64,000 bases of DNA from Pteria penguin. Its lineage: Eukaryota > Mollusca > Bivalvia > Pterioida > Pteriidae. The translations under genes were made by a program, and so were the position numbers. This document shows positions 61,401-64,000 of the stretch, piece by piece. The first letter of the stretch is position 1. Each line of letters opens with the position of its first letter. The notes under the pieces are model-generated. The model ran no database searches. It was not told the origin of the DNA and saw only the letters and a program-made list of their open reading frames with translations. The stretch spans positions 5,093,151 to 5,157,150 of the forward strand of contig CM068593.1 of the NCBI GenBank assembly GCA_035048485.1. Reading direction: 5' to 3'.

Positions 61401-63501
61401 TGTTGTCTTTAAGAGACAGAGGTAGATGAAGGGAGTATGTTGTCCTTGAGAGACAGAGGCAGGTTAAGGGAGTATGTTGTCCTTGAGAGGCGGAGGCAAA
61501 TGAAGGGAGTATGTTGTTCTTGAGAGGCAGAGGCAGGTGAAGGGAGTATGCTGTTCTTGAGGGACAGAGGCAGGTAAAGGGAGTATGCTGTCCTTGAGAG
61601 ACAGAGGCAGGTTAAGGGAGTATGTTGTCCTTAAGAGACAGAGGTAGATGAAGGGAATATGTTGTCCTTGAGAGACAGAGGCAGGTTAAGAGAGTATGCT
61701 GTCCTTGAGAGACGGAGGCAGGTTAAGAGAGTATGCTGTCCTTGAGAGACAGAGGTAGATGAAGGGAGTATGCTAACCTTGAGAGACAGAGGCAGGCTAA
61801 GGGAGTATGTTGTCCTTGTCCTCTGATAAATTAAACTGAATCAAAGTCATCCGCTTATTTAGAACTGTACTTGATGGAGATAAAGAAGATTAAACAGTAG
61901 AGATTATTAAACGAAAGTCTTGTAAGTCGTTCTTTTGGCTGAATCGAACCACAAGTTCAGACAGTTGTATCAAACACCGAATCAAAAGAAAATATCAAGC
62001 CAAATCGAAATTGCGATGAATTGTTTCAGTCCTACTGATGCCTAATCTTTTGTTGGGGCTATTTCAAAAGCAAATTTTACTAGCCCAAGGGAAGTTTTGG
62101 AAGCCTCAGGCATTTTTGGGAAGACTGGACAGAGGTAGATGAAGGGAGTATGCTGTCCCTGAGAGACGAAGGTAGATGAAGGGAGTATGCTGTCCTTGAG
62201 AGGCAGAGGCAGGTTAAGGGGGTACACTGTCCTTGAGAGACAGAGGCAGGTTAAGGGGGTATACTGTCCTTGAGAGACAGAGGTAGATGAAGGGAGTATG
62301 CCGTCCTTGATTTAGGAGATCAATCTTTTCAAGTCTTTTAGAACATTTAACTATGGATTAAATTGCTTTCACCCCCAAACAGAGTTTGTGAAGATGAGTA
62401 TTTCACCAAACATTTAGTCTTCTGGAGATTGATTATTTATTATTCTGCAGACACAGTAAAGTTTTACTAGACTCAACTCAGAACCAGACATTTTGCATGT
62501 GTTTTATCACAAACACATCTTGTTATTTTCTAAAATATTTTACACCAAAGTGTCTTTTGACTCTATGAACAAATTTCTTGCCATAATTTATTTTCATTTT
62601 AAATTTGCAAGTAGGTCATTTAGAAAAATCAAACTAATCTCATCAGACAGAAGACATTTTCTATGGTCAAAAGTGATGGAATTTCTAGTAAAAAAATTTG
62701 TTGTGATGAGTGGAATTTCAATGTTTAATTTCATTGTTGCGATATAGTGATAGTACCGTGTGTGTGTGTAGTCATTGGTACATGTATGTCAGTACAGACA
62801 GTTATTATCAACAGCATTGCAGTGGGGATATAGTGATGGTATCACGTGTGTAATTATTGGTACATGTATGTCAGTACAGACATTTTTTATCAACAGCGTT
62901 GCAGTGGGGATATAGTAATGGTATTGTTTGTGTGTAAGTGTGTGTAAAAAGTTACAGTAGGAGAAGGTACATGTTTGGTTTCTTTTTATGATAGATGTGA
63001 ACATCGAAATGAGGGAGAATTGTTAAAAAAGAATGCAGCTCAAGTGTAATTTCTGTTTGGTCATCATTGATTGGGTTTTAACTCAACAGATTTTTGTGAT
63101 ATTTGAATAAGGAAGTGGAAGGTAACCATGTTCTGAATTGCACAGTTTTTGGGTCAGTCCAACCTGGATCACTTGTACTATCCAGCATTTGAGTACTACA
63201 TCAAGTCTTCCTCTCTCCTTGTGAATTCAGAGTTTTGATGAGTTTTGATATTGCTTTTGGTATGTCGCTGTGATACTTATAGTTTGGAGAATAAATTTTA
63301 AAAATATTGTATGTTTGACATTATTTGAAATAAAATGTGACAAATGTATGAAAAGAAAAATGCAGGTAATGATTGAACTGAAGCTTAAAACAATTTGCAT
63401 ATGTATATTTCTCCTTAACATAAGTACGTATTATGACACCTACTAAGATCCTACATTACTTCAATGCCCCACCTAATCTGACCACTGAGGAAATTGAGGA
63501 G
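10346..63501 (+). CDS. HNRNPL: HNRNPL orthologue, 14 coding exons, 3' end beyond window
   Basis: Spliced CDS of 1572 nt (524 codons) assembled from fourteen exons, all joining in frame. The protein aligns by eye along its length with vertebrate hnRNP L, a nuclear RNA-binding protein that binds CA-rich RNA and controls alternative splicing and mRNA stability. RRM1 begins at VVHVRGL (residues 48-54), RRM2 at ILLFTVMN (140-147) with RNP1-like GVQAMVEF (177-184), RRM3 at VLMVYGL (387-393), and RRM4 starts with KILHYFNAP (506-514). Residues about 240-386 form a Gly/Tyr/Pro/Gln-rich linker. The human protein is about 589 aa, so roughly 65-70 C-terminal residues are missing off the right edge. The start codon is chosen because it is the first ATG after an in-frame TAG at 10259-10261 and has a good context (AAAAATGGC). 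Invertebrates usually have one HNRNPL/HNRNPLL-type gene (smooth in Drosophila), so the paralogue name is not certain. Confidence 0.95.
10454..11493. other. HNRNPL intron 1, proximal part; nothing recognised
   Basis: AT-rich intronic DNA without an array or recognisable element. Confidence 0.5.
11494..12371. mobile_element. Inverted-repeat DNA element (AATATAATACGCAC ends)
   Basis: Left end ATTACTCGAATATAATACGC is mirrored at the right by GTGTGTATTATATTTTAGTA. The motif ATAATACGCACC is repeated just inside the left end and TGTATAATAC recurs subterminally at both ends. About 0.88 kb, non-coding; superfamily not assigned. Confidence 0.6.
12640..12985. repeat. Degenerate repeats around the palindrome ACGACCGTCGT
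   Basis: Blocks such as CTATTTACACGACGGTC, TACACGACCGTCGTATAT, TTGTCGTGTAGATAGCC and TACACGACCGTCGTGCGAAT recur 7-8 times in both orientations, centred on a GACGGTC/GACCGTC palindrome and ending in ATAGCC or its complement. Confidence 0.65.
12986..13674. other. HNRNPL intron 1; nothing recognised
   Basis: Short frames on both strands, none with recognisable content or conserved splice context. Confidence 0.45.
13675..13893. mobile_element. Second copy of the 219-221 bp MITE (interior inverted)
   Basis: Ends GGGTCCAGCGCCATAAACTG and TTTATGGTGGCGGACCC. Interior reads as the reverse complement of the copy at 8761, with more divergence. Confidence 0.85.
14173..14790. repeat. Interspersed element with three internal tandem units of about 167 bp
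   Basis: Starts CCGGGGCATATAGTGTTACC, as in the copy at 822. Three diverged units begin near 14214, 14380 and 14545, each holding a TAAATTGATATT block, a GATGCAGGT block, a TTCGAATAT block and a CCCTTGAACAT block. It ends TTTCACCTCCTTAGCTGCC then CGGGGGCATCTGTGTCAC. Confidence 0.65.
14880..14992 (+). CDS. HNRNPL: HNRNPL exon 2 (residues 37-74), RRM1 first half
   Basis: Acceptor TTGACAG|GAT, donor AG|GTAATC. Encodes a short acidic/Pro-Ser lead followed by RNP2 VVHVRGL and the first helix of RRM1 (DIVRAVQHFG). Ends two bases into codon 74. Confidence 0.95.
15414..15501 (+). CDS. HNRNPL: HNRNPL exon 3 (residues 74-103), RRM1 second half
   Basis: Acceptor TTTGTCAG|C, donor CAA|GTAAGT. Encodes YVMMMPRKHQALIEFE, the beta-2 strand and RNP1-like strand of RRM1. 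Intron 2 (421 bp) is one of the few short introns and has no tandem array. Confidence 0.95.
15788..18150. repeat. 24-25 bp minisatellite, intron 3, array A
   Basis: Roughly 95 copies of a unit reading GGTTTGTTATAGTACAGCCC then AGGC. Variants include GTCC, shortened GTAGGGAC units and GTACAGGC units, arranged in recurring blocks (see finding on higher-order structure). Open frames in it are artefacts. Confidence 0.95.
18151..18426. repeat. 276-bp non-repetitive spacer, copy 1
   Basis: Almost identical to 19370-19645. It starts TTTTATACTAAACACAGATG and ends TGTTCCGTTCATCAG. With the adjacent array it forms a 1219-bp duplicated unit. Confidence 0.92.
18427..19369. repeat. 24-25 bp minisatellite, intron 3, array B
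   Basis: Same unit as array A, with the same order of variant units as parts of 17030-18150, which shows block duplication rather than only unit-by-unit slippage. Confidence 0.93.
19370..19645. repeat. 276-bp spacer, copy 2
   Basis: Second copy of the spacer at 18151, with only a few substitutions, showing that the duplication is recent. Confidence 0.92.
19646..20314. other. HNRNPL intron 3, distal part
   Basis: A loose repeat of TGTCATGTCACATCC motifs spans 19990-20160. The T-rich tract at 20297-20312 is the acceptor polypyrimidine tract of exon 4. Confidence 0.6.
20315..20388 (+). CDS. HNRNPL: HNRNPL exon 4 (residues 104-128)
   Basis: Acceptor after a T-rich tract (CTTTCAG|CAC), donor GG|GTAAGA. 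Encodes IYIGEHPAYFNYSTSSRIQR, the end of RRM1 and its conserved extension (human IYIAGHPAFVNYSTSQKI). Confidence 0.95.
20600..21737. repeat. About 41-bp minisatellite, intron 4
   Basis: About 27 copies of a unit joining TTTGGAGGACTGAGTACTC to TAAATGTTTTCTCCATATTG. Left copies have the longer GTTCTACTCC variant, right copies the shorter GTTTTCTCC variant. Confidence 0.95.
22080..24662 (+). mobile_element. Helentron/HINE-like element, copy A
   Basis: Starts AGCTCACCTGAGCCAAAGGC, itself a hairpin (CTCACCTGAG...CTCAGGTGAG), then a CGTC/CCGTCGT microsatellite. The body consists of several diverged modules of about 500-600 bp, each with a TTTTCACATTTTC start, a GTGGCGCCACCA-like block, a GTAGGTCA block and a TTTTTATGAATTTTTTAAGA block ending in poly-G. 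The right end has CTCAGGTGAGCGATATAG, a stem (ACCCACTTGGGCC) and CTCTTG. It sits between T and T with no target duplication. No protein is encoded. Confidence 0.8.
24663..24872. other. HNRNPL intron 4, end
   Basis: Short intronic remainder ending with the acceptor of exon 5. Confidence 0.5.
24873..24951 (+). CDS. HNRNPL: HNRNPL exon 5 (residues 128-154), RRM2 start
   Basis: Acceptor TTTTACAG|A, donor GTG|GTAAGT. A Gly-rich lead is followed by RNP2 ILLFTVMNPQYPITV of RRM2. Confidence 0.95.
25280..25512. repeat. Left subterminal repeat array of the CACTA-like element
   Basis: About 15 copies of a 12-15 bp unit (CTGAAAAACTCTG, CTGAAAAACACTG, CTGCAAAACTCTG). The mirror array is at 29174-29400. 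An antisense Phe/Ser/Gln-rich frame through it is an artefact. Confidence 0.9.
26620..26910. repeat. Poly-C rich tandem duplication inside the CACTA-like element
   Basis: A block of about 190 bp (poly-C, CTTTTCAATGG, GACTGTGCC, TTCTTTCAAAAA, TTCTAGATCCGCC, AATGGCGAATACAAG, GCGCTCGCCT) occurs twice, starting near 26630 and 26828. A further C-rich and CA-rich tract lies at 27210-27330. Confidence 0.75.
29174..29400. repeat. Right subterminal repeat array of the CACTA-like element
   Basis: Reverse complement of the left array in unit order and composition (CAGAGTTTTTCAG, CAGTGTTTTTCAG). Confidence 0.9.
29549..29634 (+). CDS. HNRNPL: HNRNPL exon 6 (residues 155-183), ends at a U12-type donor
   Basis: Acceptor TATTTCAG|GAT. 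Encodes DVMHTICTPYGQVQRIVIF and the first part of the RRM2 RNP1 strand (GVQAMVE). No ordinary donor fits; the exon ends GTAGA|GTATCCTTAT, a U12-type GT-AG donor, splitting codon 183. Joining to exon 7 restores VEFES, matching VEFDS in vertebrate hnRNP L. Confidence 0.93.
29640..29869. repeat. 41-bp minisatellite of intron 6, left part
   Basis: Unit of 41 bp joining CTTACGACAGGAGACGTAGC to ATAATCTATACAATATAACA and T. The first partial copy begins within 8 bases of the U12 donor. The array is split by a 2.7 kb insertion and resumes at 32596. Confidence 0.93.
29870..32595. mobile_element. 2.7 kb inverted-repeat element inserted in the minisatellite
   Basis: Ends TTAGGGAGGCCCA and TGGGCCTCACTAA are inverted repeats of 13 bp with one mismatch. 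The pentamer CATAG from the minisatellite is duplicated on both sides (29865-29869 and 32596-32600). No transposase frame survives. A SINE has inserted into it at 31619. Superfamily not assigned. Confidence 0.75.
31619..31894 (+). mobile_element. Full-length tRNA-derived SINE (276 bp) with 13-bp target duplication
   Basis: tRNA-like head with A box TGGCCTAGTGG (31627-31637) and B box GGTTCGAGTCC (31669-31679). Body contains GATGAGACAGTAAAAACCGA, TTAAAGATCCCTCACTGCTT and GCAGATGCCGTCACC. Tail is (ATCA)n. Flanked by TCTTATTTGAGAA at 31606-31618 and 31895-31907. The head resembles tRNA-Arg-like sequences. It is not a functional tRNA gene because the body follows without a terminator. Confidence 0.93.
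32596..33457. repeat. 41-bp minisatellite of intron 6, right part
   Basis: About 21 copies continuing the array that starts at 29640, alternating ACAACATGAGACGTAG and ACAACAGGAGACGTAG variants. Confidence 0.95.
33458..34072. other. Distal intron 6
   Basis: AT-rich intronic sequence without an array; ends with the U12 branch site rather than a polypyrimidine tract. Confidence 0.5.
34073..34081 (+). promoter_or_regulatory. U12 branch site of intron 6
   Basis: TTCCTTAAT, one base off the consensus TTCCTTAAC, with the branch adenosine 10-11 bases from the AG. Confidence 0.85.
34091..34187 (+). CDS. HNRNPL: HNRNPL exon 7 (residues 183-215), RRM2 end
   Basis: Acceptor GTAAG|A with no polypyrimidine tract, but with a U12-type branch site TTCCTTAAT at 34073-34081. 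Encodes FESIDSAKRAKQNLNGADVY and SGCCTLKIDFAK, nearly identical to the vertebrate segment. Donor AAG|GTAAGT. The only long open frame here runs antisense and is not coding. Confidence 0.93.
34435..34940. repeat. 43-bp minisatellite, intron 7
   Basis: About 11 copies of a unit joining GTCCATTATGTATAGTATCA to TTGTGCTGTCGTTGGGGACA and CAT. Variants alternate TACGTATAG, TACGTCTAG and TATGTATAG. Confidence 0.95.
35105..35168 (+). CDS. HNRNPL: HNRNPL exon 8 (residues 216-237)
   Basis: Acceptor TTTGCAG|CCT, donor CTAG|GTGAGT. Encodes PTKLNVLRNDQDSWDYTNPN, the conserved peptide right after RRM2. Ends one base into a Gly codon. Confidence 0.95.
35169..35617. other. HNRNPL intron 8, start
   Basis: AT-rich, with a loose repetition of AGAGATGACT/AGAGTTGACT motifs (35400-35550). 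No gene seen. Confidence 0.5.
35618..36237. repeat. Interspersed repeat beginning TTAGTCCCCCACCGGT
   Basis: The start (TTAGTCCCCCACCGG, CACTCTGTCCGTC) followed by TTGAATTATTGACCTGAAATTTGG is typical of anonymous interspersed elements of bivalves. Its right edge is not clear and abuts the HINE-like element. Confidence 0.4.
36238..38837 (+). mobile_element. Helentron/HINE-like element, copy B
   Basis: Same ends and module order as copy A, about 2.6 kb. The 3' stem is GGCCCACTTGGGCC at 38818-38831, followed by TCTTGT. The (CGTC)n tract near the 5' end is the longest of the four copies. Poly-G runs differ in length between copies. Confidence 0.82.
39115..39470. repeat. About 24-bp minisatellite, intron 8
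   Basis: About 14 copies of a unit close to ACACTATGTACATGTATAAT plus CTTG, slightly varied, rich in TACATGTA palindromes. Confidence 0.88.
39471..40110. other. Intron 8; nothing recognised
   Basis: AT-rich intronic DNA without array or open frame of note. Confidence 0.5.
40112..41005. repeat. Interspersed repeat with TACGCCCATCATAAATGG start
   Basis: Internal segments recur (TTATACAGAATACTTAAAT / TTATACAGAATGCTTAAAT / TTATACAGAAAACTGTGAT, each followed by GAGGAAGAGCTCTT- or AGAAGATTTCAT-like text), so it is a modular element with about three diverged units of roughly 170 bp. Ends near TACGCTTGGCATTGCTGTGG. Non-coding. Confidence 0.5.
41006..41604. other. Intron 8; nothing recognised
   Basis: AT-rich intronic DNA between two elements. 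Confidence 0.45.
41605..44081 (+). mobile_element. Helentron/HINE-like element, copy C
   Basis: Nearly identical to copies A and B over long stretches. Relative to B it lacks about 75-80 bp near 42990 (the poly-A/poly-G junction and following TTTTCACATTTTC block) and has a shorter (CGTC)n tract. Same strand as the other copies, 2.8 kb after copy B. Confidence 0.82.
44335..45665. repeat. 21-bp minisatellite, intron 8
   Basis: About 60 copies of ATAAGGGTAGGATACAGAGA+T with AGGATACATAGAT and AGAATACAGAGAT variants; edges have shorter units (ATAAAAGGGTAAGATACAGAG). Because 21 is divisible by three, antisense frames of over 400 codons (Leu/Ile/Tyr/Ser/Pro repeats) stay open; they are not genes. 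Confidence 0.96.
45666..46530. other. Intron 8, end
   Basis: Contains a short A-rich repeat of GCAACATGAAAATAAACAA (about 45990-46100) and poly-A runs. It ends with the polypyrimidine tract of exon 9. Confidence 0.55.
46531..46611 (+). CDS. HNRNPL: HNRNPL exon 9 (residues 237-264), linker
   Basis: Acceptor CTATTTCAG|GA, donor TATG|GTAGGT. Encodes KDPPPHQSRSAPLLQDPRY; the PPLL-like core resembles the vertebrate linker (RQPPLLGD). A 5'-truncated SINE begins only about 15 bases past the donor. Confidence 0.88.
46626..46750 (+). mobile_element. 5'-truncated SINE next to the exon 9 donor
   Basis: Matches the SINE family from TTTCGGATGGGTCTGTTGCA through GCAGATGCTGTCACCATATA to an (ATCA)n tail. 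The tRNA head is missing. It starts about 15 bases after the exon 9 donor. Confidence 0.82.
46751..47310. repeat. About 30-bp minisatellite, intron 9, interrupted by a SINE
   Basis: About ten copies of a unit joining CCTTAAAATCAGTATAACTA to CATGTCCACT; the SINE at 46978 splits it. Confidence 0.88.
46978..47254 (+). mobile_element. Full-length tRNA-derived SINE with 12-bp target duplication
   Basis: A box TGGCCTAGTGG (46986-46996), B box GGTTCAATTCC (47028-47038), same body and tail as the copy at 31619. The minisatellite segment CCTTAAAATCAG is duplicated at both ends (46965-46976, 47255-47266), although the surrounding array already repeats this text, so part of it may be coincidence. Confidence 0.92.
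47311..47814. other. Intron 9; nothing recognised
   Basis: Unremarkable intronic sequence. Confidence 0.45.
47815..48260. repeat. Interspersed repeat with GTCTGTCCRTC tract
   Basis: The opening (CTTTTCGTGAAAGTATGGGG, then GTCTGTCCATCTGTCTGTCC) and the doubled phrase 'GTARGAC/ATGTAGGACCTTCATA-ATTTGG.ATGTGTGTC' mark an anonymous interspersed element with two internal units. Non-coding. Confidence 0.45.
48375..48705. repeat. 46-bp minisatellite, intron 9
   Basis: About seven copies of a unit joining ACTTTCCCTGTAGTGGCCAC to TTATAACCTGTAGTGGTCAC and TTTCTC. The two halves of the unit are themselves related (GTAGTGGYCACTT). Confidence 0.9.
49020..50538 (-). pseudogene. L1-like ORF2: endonuclease and start of RT, broken
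   Basis: Starts MEGITLFSMNCQGLRDIAKR (the APE-type endonuclease opening). Further pieces in shifted frames: IICGDFNLVLD (catalytic GDFN), MDFFLISENLLNS and DPGYRSDHSAVTM (SDHS catalytic motif), GFWKFNNSLL, then the linker and the RT lead NRSPGTDGFTAEFFKVFW. At least four frame breaks or stops. The catalytic YADD box of RT is absent. Confidence 0.82.
50968..51922 (-). pseudogene. L1-like ORF1 protein, frameshifted
   Basis: Starts MSQSNGKSSKSAVIQTRLQV. A Glu/Lys-rich coiled coil follows (KSEIKSECEENIRERTGNIN), then the L1 ORF1 RRM-like domain (NEQYSRKNNIKILNWKEGE ... EVLAIHRIPGKKDHPRPVIV) and C-terminal domain (RGTFSMVDDVTKHNMALIT), ending ILENDEV. The last 168 codons (51474 down to 50968) are open and the frame extends upstream to about 51605. 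Frameshifts lie at about 51605 and further right. The product would be an RNA-binding nucleic acid chaperone of the LINE. Confidence 0.8.
52190..52283. repeat. About 30-bp minisatellite of intron 9, left fragment
   Basis: Units of CTCATTTGATATCTCAGCCCTT type. The array resumes after the HINE-like insertion at 54510. Confidence 0.85.
52284..54509 (+). mobile_element. Helentron/HINE-like element, copy D (diverged)
   Basis: Same ends as copies A-C (AGCTCACGTGAGCCAAAGGC at the left; CTCAGGTGAGCGATATAGGC, CCACTTGGGCCTCTTG at the right), about 2.2 kb. The first modules are more divergent and a module start (CTGTCATGTTTTTCAGTTAA) is duplicated near 52868. Inserted in a minisatellite between T and T with no visible target duplication. 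Confidence 0.8.
54510..54790. repeat. About 30-bp minisatellite of intron 9, right fragment
   Basis: About nine copies of a unit such as ATATCTCAGCCCTTAGAGGT then CTCATTTG, continuing the array interrupted at 52284. Confidence 0.88.
54950..55124 (-). mobile_element. Old, diverged SINE copy, minus strand
   Basis: Reverse complement shows a degenerate tRNA-like head (AGCCAGTGTGACTTAGTGGA ... GGTTTAACTCCTA) and parts of the SINE body (AAAACGGAGGTCCTGTGTCA). The tail is lost. It ends about 100 bases before exon 10. Confidence 0.65.
55226..55482 (+). CDS. HNRNPL: HNRNPL exon 10 (residues 264-349), Gly/Tyr/Pro-rich linker
   Basis: Acceptor GTATTTTCAG|AA. Encodes a low-complexity segment rich in Gly, Tyr, Ser, Gln and Pro with GGG/YGGG/GYG motifs, like the linker between RRM2 and RRM3 in hnRNP L and many phase-separating hnRNPs. 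The donor CAT|GTACGT is weaker than its neighbours. Reading on into the intron meets a TAG after three more codons (55492-55494), so intron retention would give a roughly 352-residue protein without RRM3/4. Confidence 0.9.
55495..56219. other. HNRNPL intron 10, start
   Basis: Duplicated phrase ATATCTTTAGYAGTCCAYG at 55505-55555. The rest is AT-rich without a recognised feature. Confidence 0.5.
56230..57215. repeat. Foldback region with imperfect inverted arms
   Basis: Left-arm text ATTCGCCGTGATGACGCAAG, CCGATTATGAATTACAATCG (56234-56274) returns inverted at 57160-57212 (CGATTGTGATTCACAATCGG, TTTGCGTCATTACGGCGAA). ATGGGGAAGACCATGTGACA (about 56298-56320) returns inverted at 56960-56985 (ATCACATGGTCTTACCCATA). 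Probably a decayed inverted-repeat transposon of about 1 kb. Confidence 0.6.
57447..57472. repeat. Perfect 11-bp hairpin
   Basis: Arms CAAGGACTTAT and ATAAGTCCTTG with a 4-base AAAC loop. Confidence 0.8.
57812..58550. repeat. 30-bp minisatellite, nearly perfect, about 25 copies, intron 10
   Basis: Unit AGTACTAYATTAATGATGAT then CATGTGGTTT. Copies differ almost only at one C/T position. Both strands are open for over 270 codons (Met/Ile/Trp repeats on plus, Val/Leu/Asn/His repeats on minus); no gene is implied. Confidence 0.97.
58551..58830. repeat. Minisatellite with hairpin units, intron 10
   Basis: About five units of roughly 55-60 bp in which GGATTGCACCA and TGGTGCAGACAATCC face each other around a short CTATTAA-type loop, so each unit can fold. 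Confidence 0.85.
58831..59018. other. Intron 10, end
   Basis: Short intronic remainder with the acceptor of exon 11. Confidence 0.5.
59019..59216 (+). CDS. HNRNPL: HNRNPL exon 11 (residues 350-415), RRM3 start
   Basis: Acceptor TTGTTCAG|CCT, donor AGG|GTAAGT. Encodes the end of the Pro/Gly-rich linker and RNP2 SVLMVYGLN with FNLFCLYGNV, the signature start of hnRNP L RRM3. Its first residues (PPMQQ) echo the last residues of exon 10 (KPMQQ). Confidence 0.95.
59217..60200. other. Intron 11 with an interspersed-repeat fragment
   Basis: From about 59440 (GATAGGGGGCATATTTTTTT, GTCTGTCTGTTTGTTTG) to about 60125 the text resembles an anonymous interspersed element. A second similar opening (CCAGGATCGATAGATGTCTG) is at about 59670. 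No gene seen. Confidence 0.45.
60201..60322 (+). CDS. HNRNPL: HNRNPL exon 12 (residues 416-456), RRM3
   Basis: Acceptor AATTTTCAG|ATC, donor GG|GTGAGA. Encodes IKFLKSKEGSAMVQMGDSLA and the second helix of RRM3, parallel to VKFMKSKPGAAMVEMADGYA of vertebrate hnRNP L. Confidence 0.95.
60323..60992. other. Intron 12; nothing recognised
   Basis: AT-rich. Short plus-strand frames (for example 60637-60927) have no recognisable content. Confidence 0.5.
60993..61123 (+). CDS. HNRNPL: HNRNPL exon 13 (residues 456-500), ends at a U12 AT-AC donor
   Basis: Acceptor TTGTTTTAG|T. Encodes the RRM3-RRM4 connection including DYMGSRNNRFANPDAAAKN. The exon ends AAGAATC|ATATCCTTAA, the U12-type AT-AC donor. 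Splicing to the AC acceptor at 63426-63427 rebuilds AAKNRI, as in vertebrate hnRNP L. Reading straight on would continue into minisatellite DNA. Confidence 0.93.
61165..61820. repeat. 37-bp minisatellite, intron 13, left part
   Basis: About 17 copies of a unit joining GACAGAGGCAGGTTAAGGGA to GTATGTTGTCCTTGAGA. Variants alternate GCAGGTTAAGG, GTAGATGAAGG and GCAAATGAAGG. Confidence 0.94.
61821..62125. other. Non-repetitive insert splitting the 37-bp minisatellite
   Basis: About 305 bp of AT-rich sequence, with CGAA-containing phrases (AAACGAAAGTC, GAATCGAACC, CACCGAATC). No convincing inverted ends or target duplication; an element or simply non-amplified sequence. Confidence 0.5.
62126..62312. 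repeat. 37-bp minisatellite, intron 13, right part
   Basis: Five further copies of the unit found at 61165. Confidence 0.92.
62740..62945. repeat. About 85-95 bp tandem repeat, 2-3 copies
   Basis: The phrases GATATAGTGATRGTA, ATTGGTACATGTATGTCAGT, ACAGACA and ATCAACAGCRTTGCAGTGGG recur in the same order. Confidence 0.8.
63412..63419 (+). promoter_or_regulatory. U12 branch site of intron 13
   Basis: TCCTTAAC, an exact match to the core of the U12 branch-site consensus, 9-10 bases before the AC acceptor. Confidence 0.88.
63428..63501 (+). CDS. HNRNPL: HNRNPL exon 14 (residues 500-524), RRM4 start
   Basis: Follows an AC dinucleotide preceded by a U12 branch site. Encodes IMTPTKILHYFNAPPNLTTE, the start of RRM4 (human ILHFFNAP-type strand). 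Donor GAG|GTAAGA. The next exon, expected to encode an ICDELG-like peptide, is outside the window. Confidence 0.93.
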
Positions 63502-63589
63502 GTAAGAAGATAAAAGCAACCCTAATTATCAACTTTGACATCATTAAATACTGTGTAGATGTTCAACATTGTACAGCATTTGAGTACTA

Positions 63590-64000
63590 CATCAAAAGAT
63601 ATGTGACATTCTATAAAGGAGATCTGTGGTGTTCTGTACAGGAAAGTCTGACAATCTGTACAGAAGATGTATGACATTGTATACAGGAAATGTCTGACAT
63701 TTTGTACAGAAGTGGTATGACATTTTATACAGGAAATCTCTGACATTCTGTACAGGAAATGTCTGACATTTTGTAAGGAGATCTGTGGCGTTCTGTACAC
63801 AAGATGTATTACATTGTATACAGGAAATGTCTGACATTCTGTACAGAAGATGTATGACATTTTATATAGGAAATGTCTCACATTCTGTATAGGAAATGTC
63901 TGACATTTTGTAAAGGAGATCTGTTGTATTCTGTACAGGAGATGTATGACATTCTGTACAGGAAATATCTGACGTTTTGTACAGAAGATGTATGACATTG
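63590..64000. repeat. Minisatellite in intron 14, continues off the window
   Basis: Units of about 20-22 bp in pairs: AGGAAATGTCTGACATTTTG then TACAGAAGATGTATGACATT. The array reaches the window edge. Antisense open frames in it are artefacts. Confidence 0.9.

Larger units (their letters stand above)
61124..63427 (+). other. HNRNPL: Intron 13 of HNRNPL, U12-type AT-AC
   Basis: Donor ATATCCTTAA and acceptor AAGTAC, with branch site TCCTTAAC (63412-63419) 9-10 bases before the AC. These are the textbook AT-AC minor-intron signals. Only this junction restores the conserved AAKNRI...ILHYFNAP reading. The intron holds a 37-bp minisatellite and about 1.1 kb of ordinary AT-rich sequence. Confidence 0.92.

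Overview
This is animal nuclear DNA, most likely from a bivalve mollusc. It is AT-rich and intron-rich, with tRNA-derived SINEs, DIRS-like and L1-like retroelement relics, several DNA transposon families, and a different tandem repeat in almost every intron. The bivalve assignment rests on remembered resemblance of the repeats, not on a search.

One real gene dominates: an HNRNPL (heterogeneous nuclear ribonucleoprotein L) orthologue on the plus strand. Its start codon is at 10346 and fourteen coding exons lie in the window, the last ending at 63501. The spliced exons stay in frame throughout and give 524 codons. They encode RRM1, RRM2, a Gly/Tyr/Pro-rich linker, RRM3 and the beginning of RRM4; the remaining RRM4 exon(s) lie beyond the right edge. 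Two introns carry minor-spliceosome (U12-type) signals: intron 6 is GT-AG and intron 13 is AT-AC. The other complete introns are ordinary GT-AG.

Layout: 1-2.5 kb holds broken retroelement coding relics (a membrane-protein fragment; a DIRS-like Gag and RT start on the minus strand). 3-9 kb is SINE copies, minisatellites and a 221-bp inverted-repeat MITE. At 9.6-9.7 kb a minus-strand exon encodes a PHD-like zinc finger, head to head with HNRNPL. From 10.3 kb to the end everything lies in the HNRNPL locus. Its introns are swollen by minisatellites (units of about 21-46 bp), four copies of a 2.2-2.6 kb interspersed element with Helentron/HINE-like ends, a 4.2 kb CACTA-like transposon with long inverted ends, a 2.7 kb inverted-repeat element inserted in a minisatellite, an L1-like LINE, and SINEs.

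Most long open frames in the window are by-products of tandem repeats whose unit length is a multiple of three, or whose units lack stops, and are not genes.
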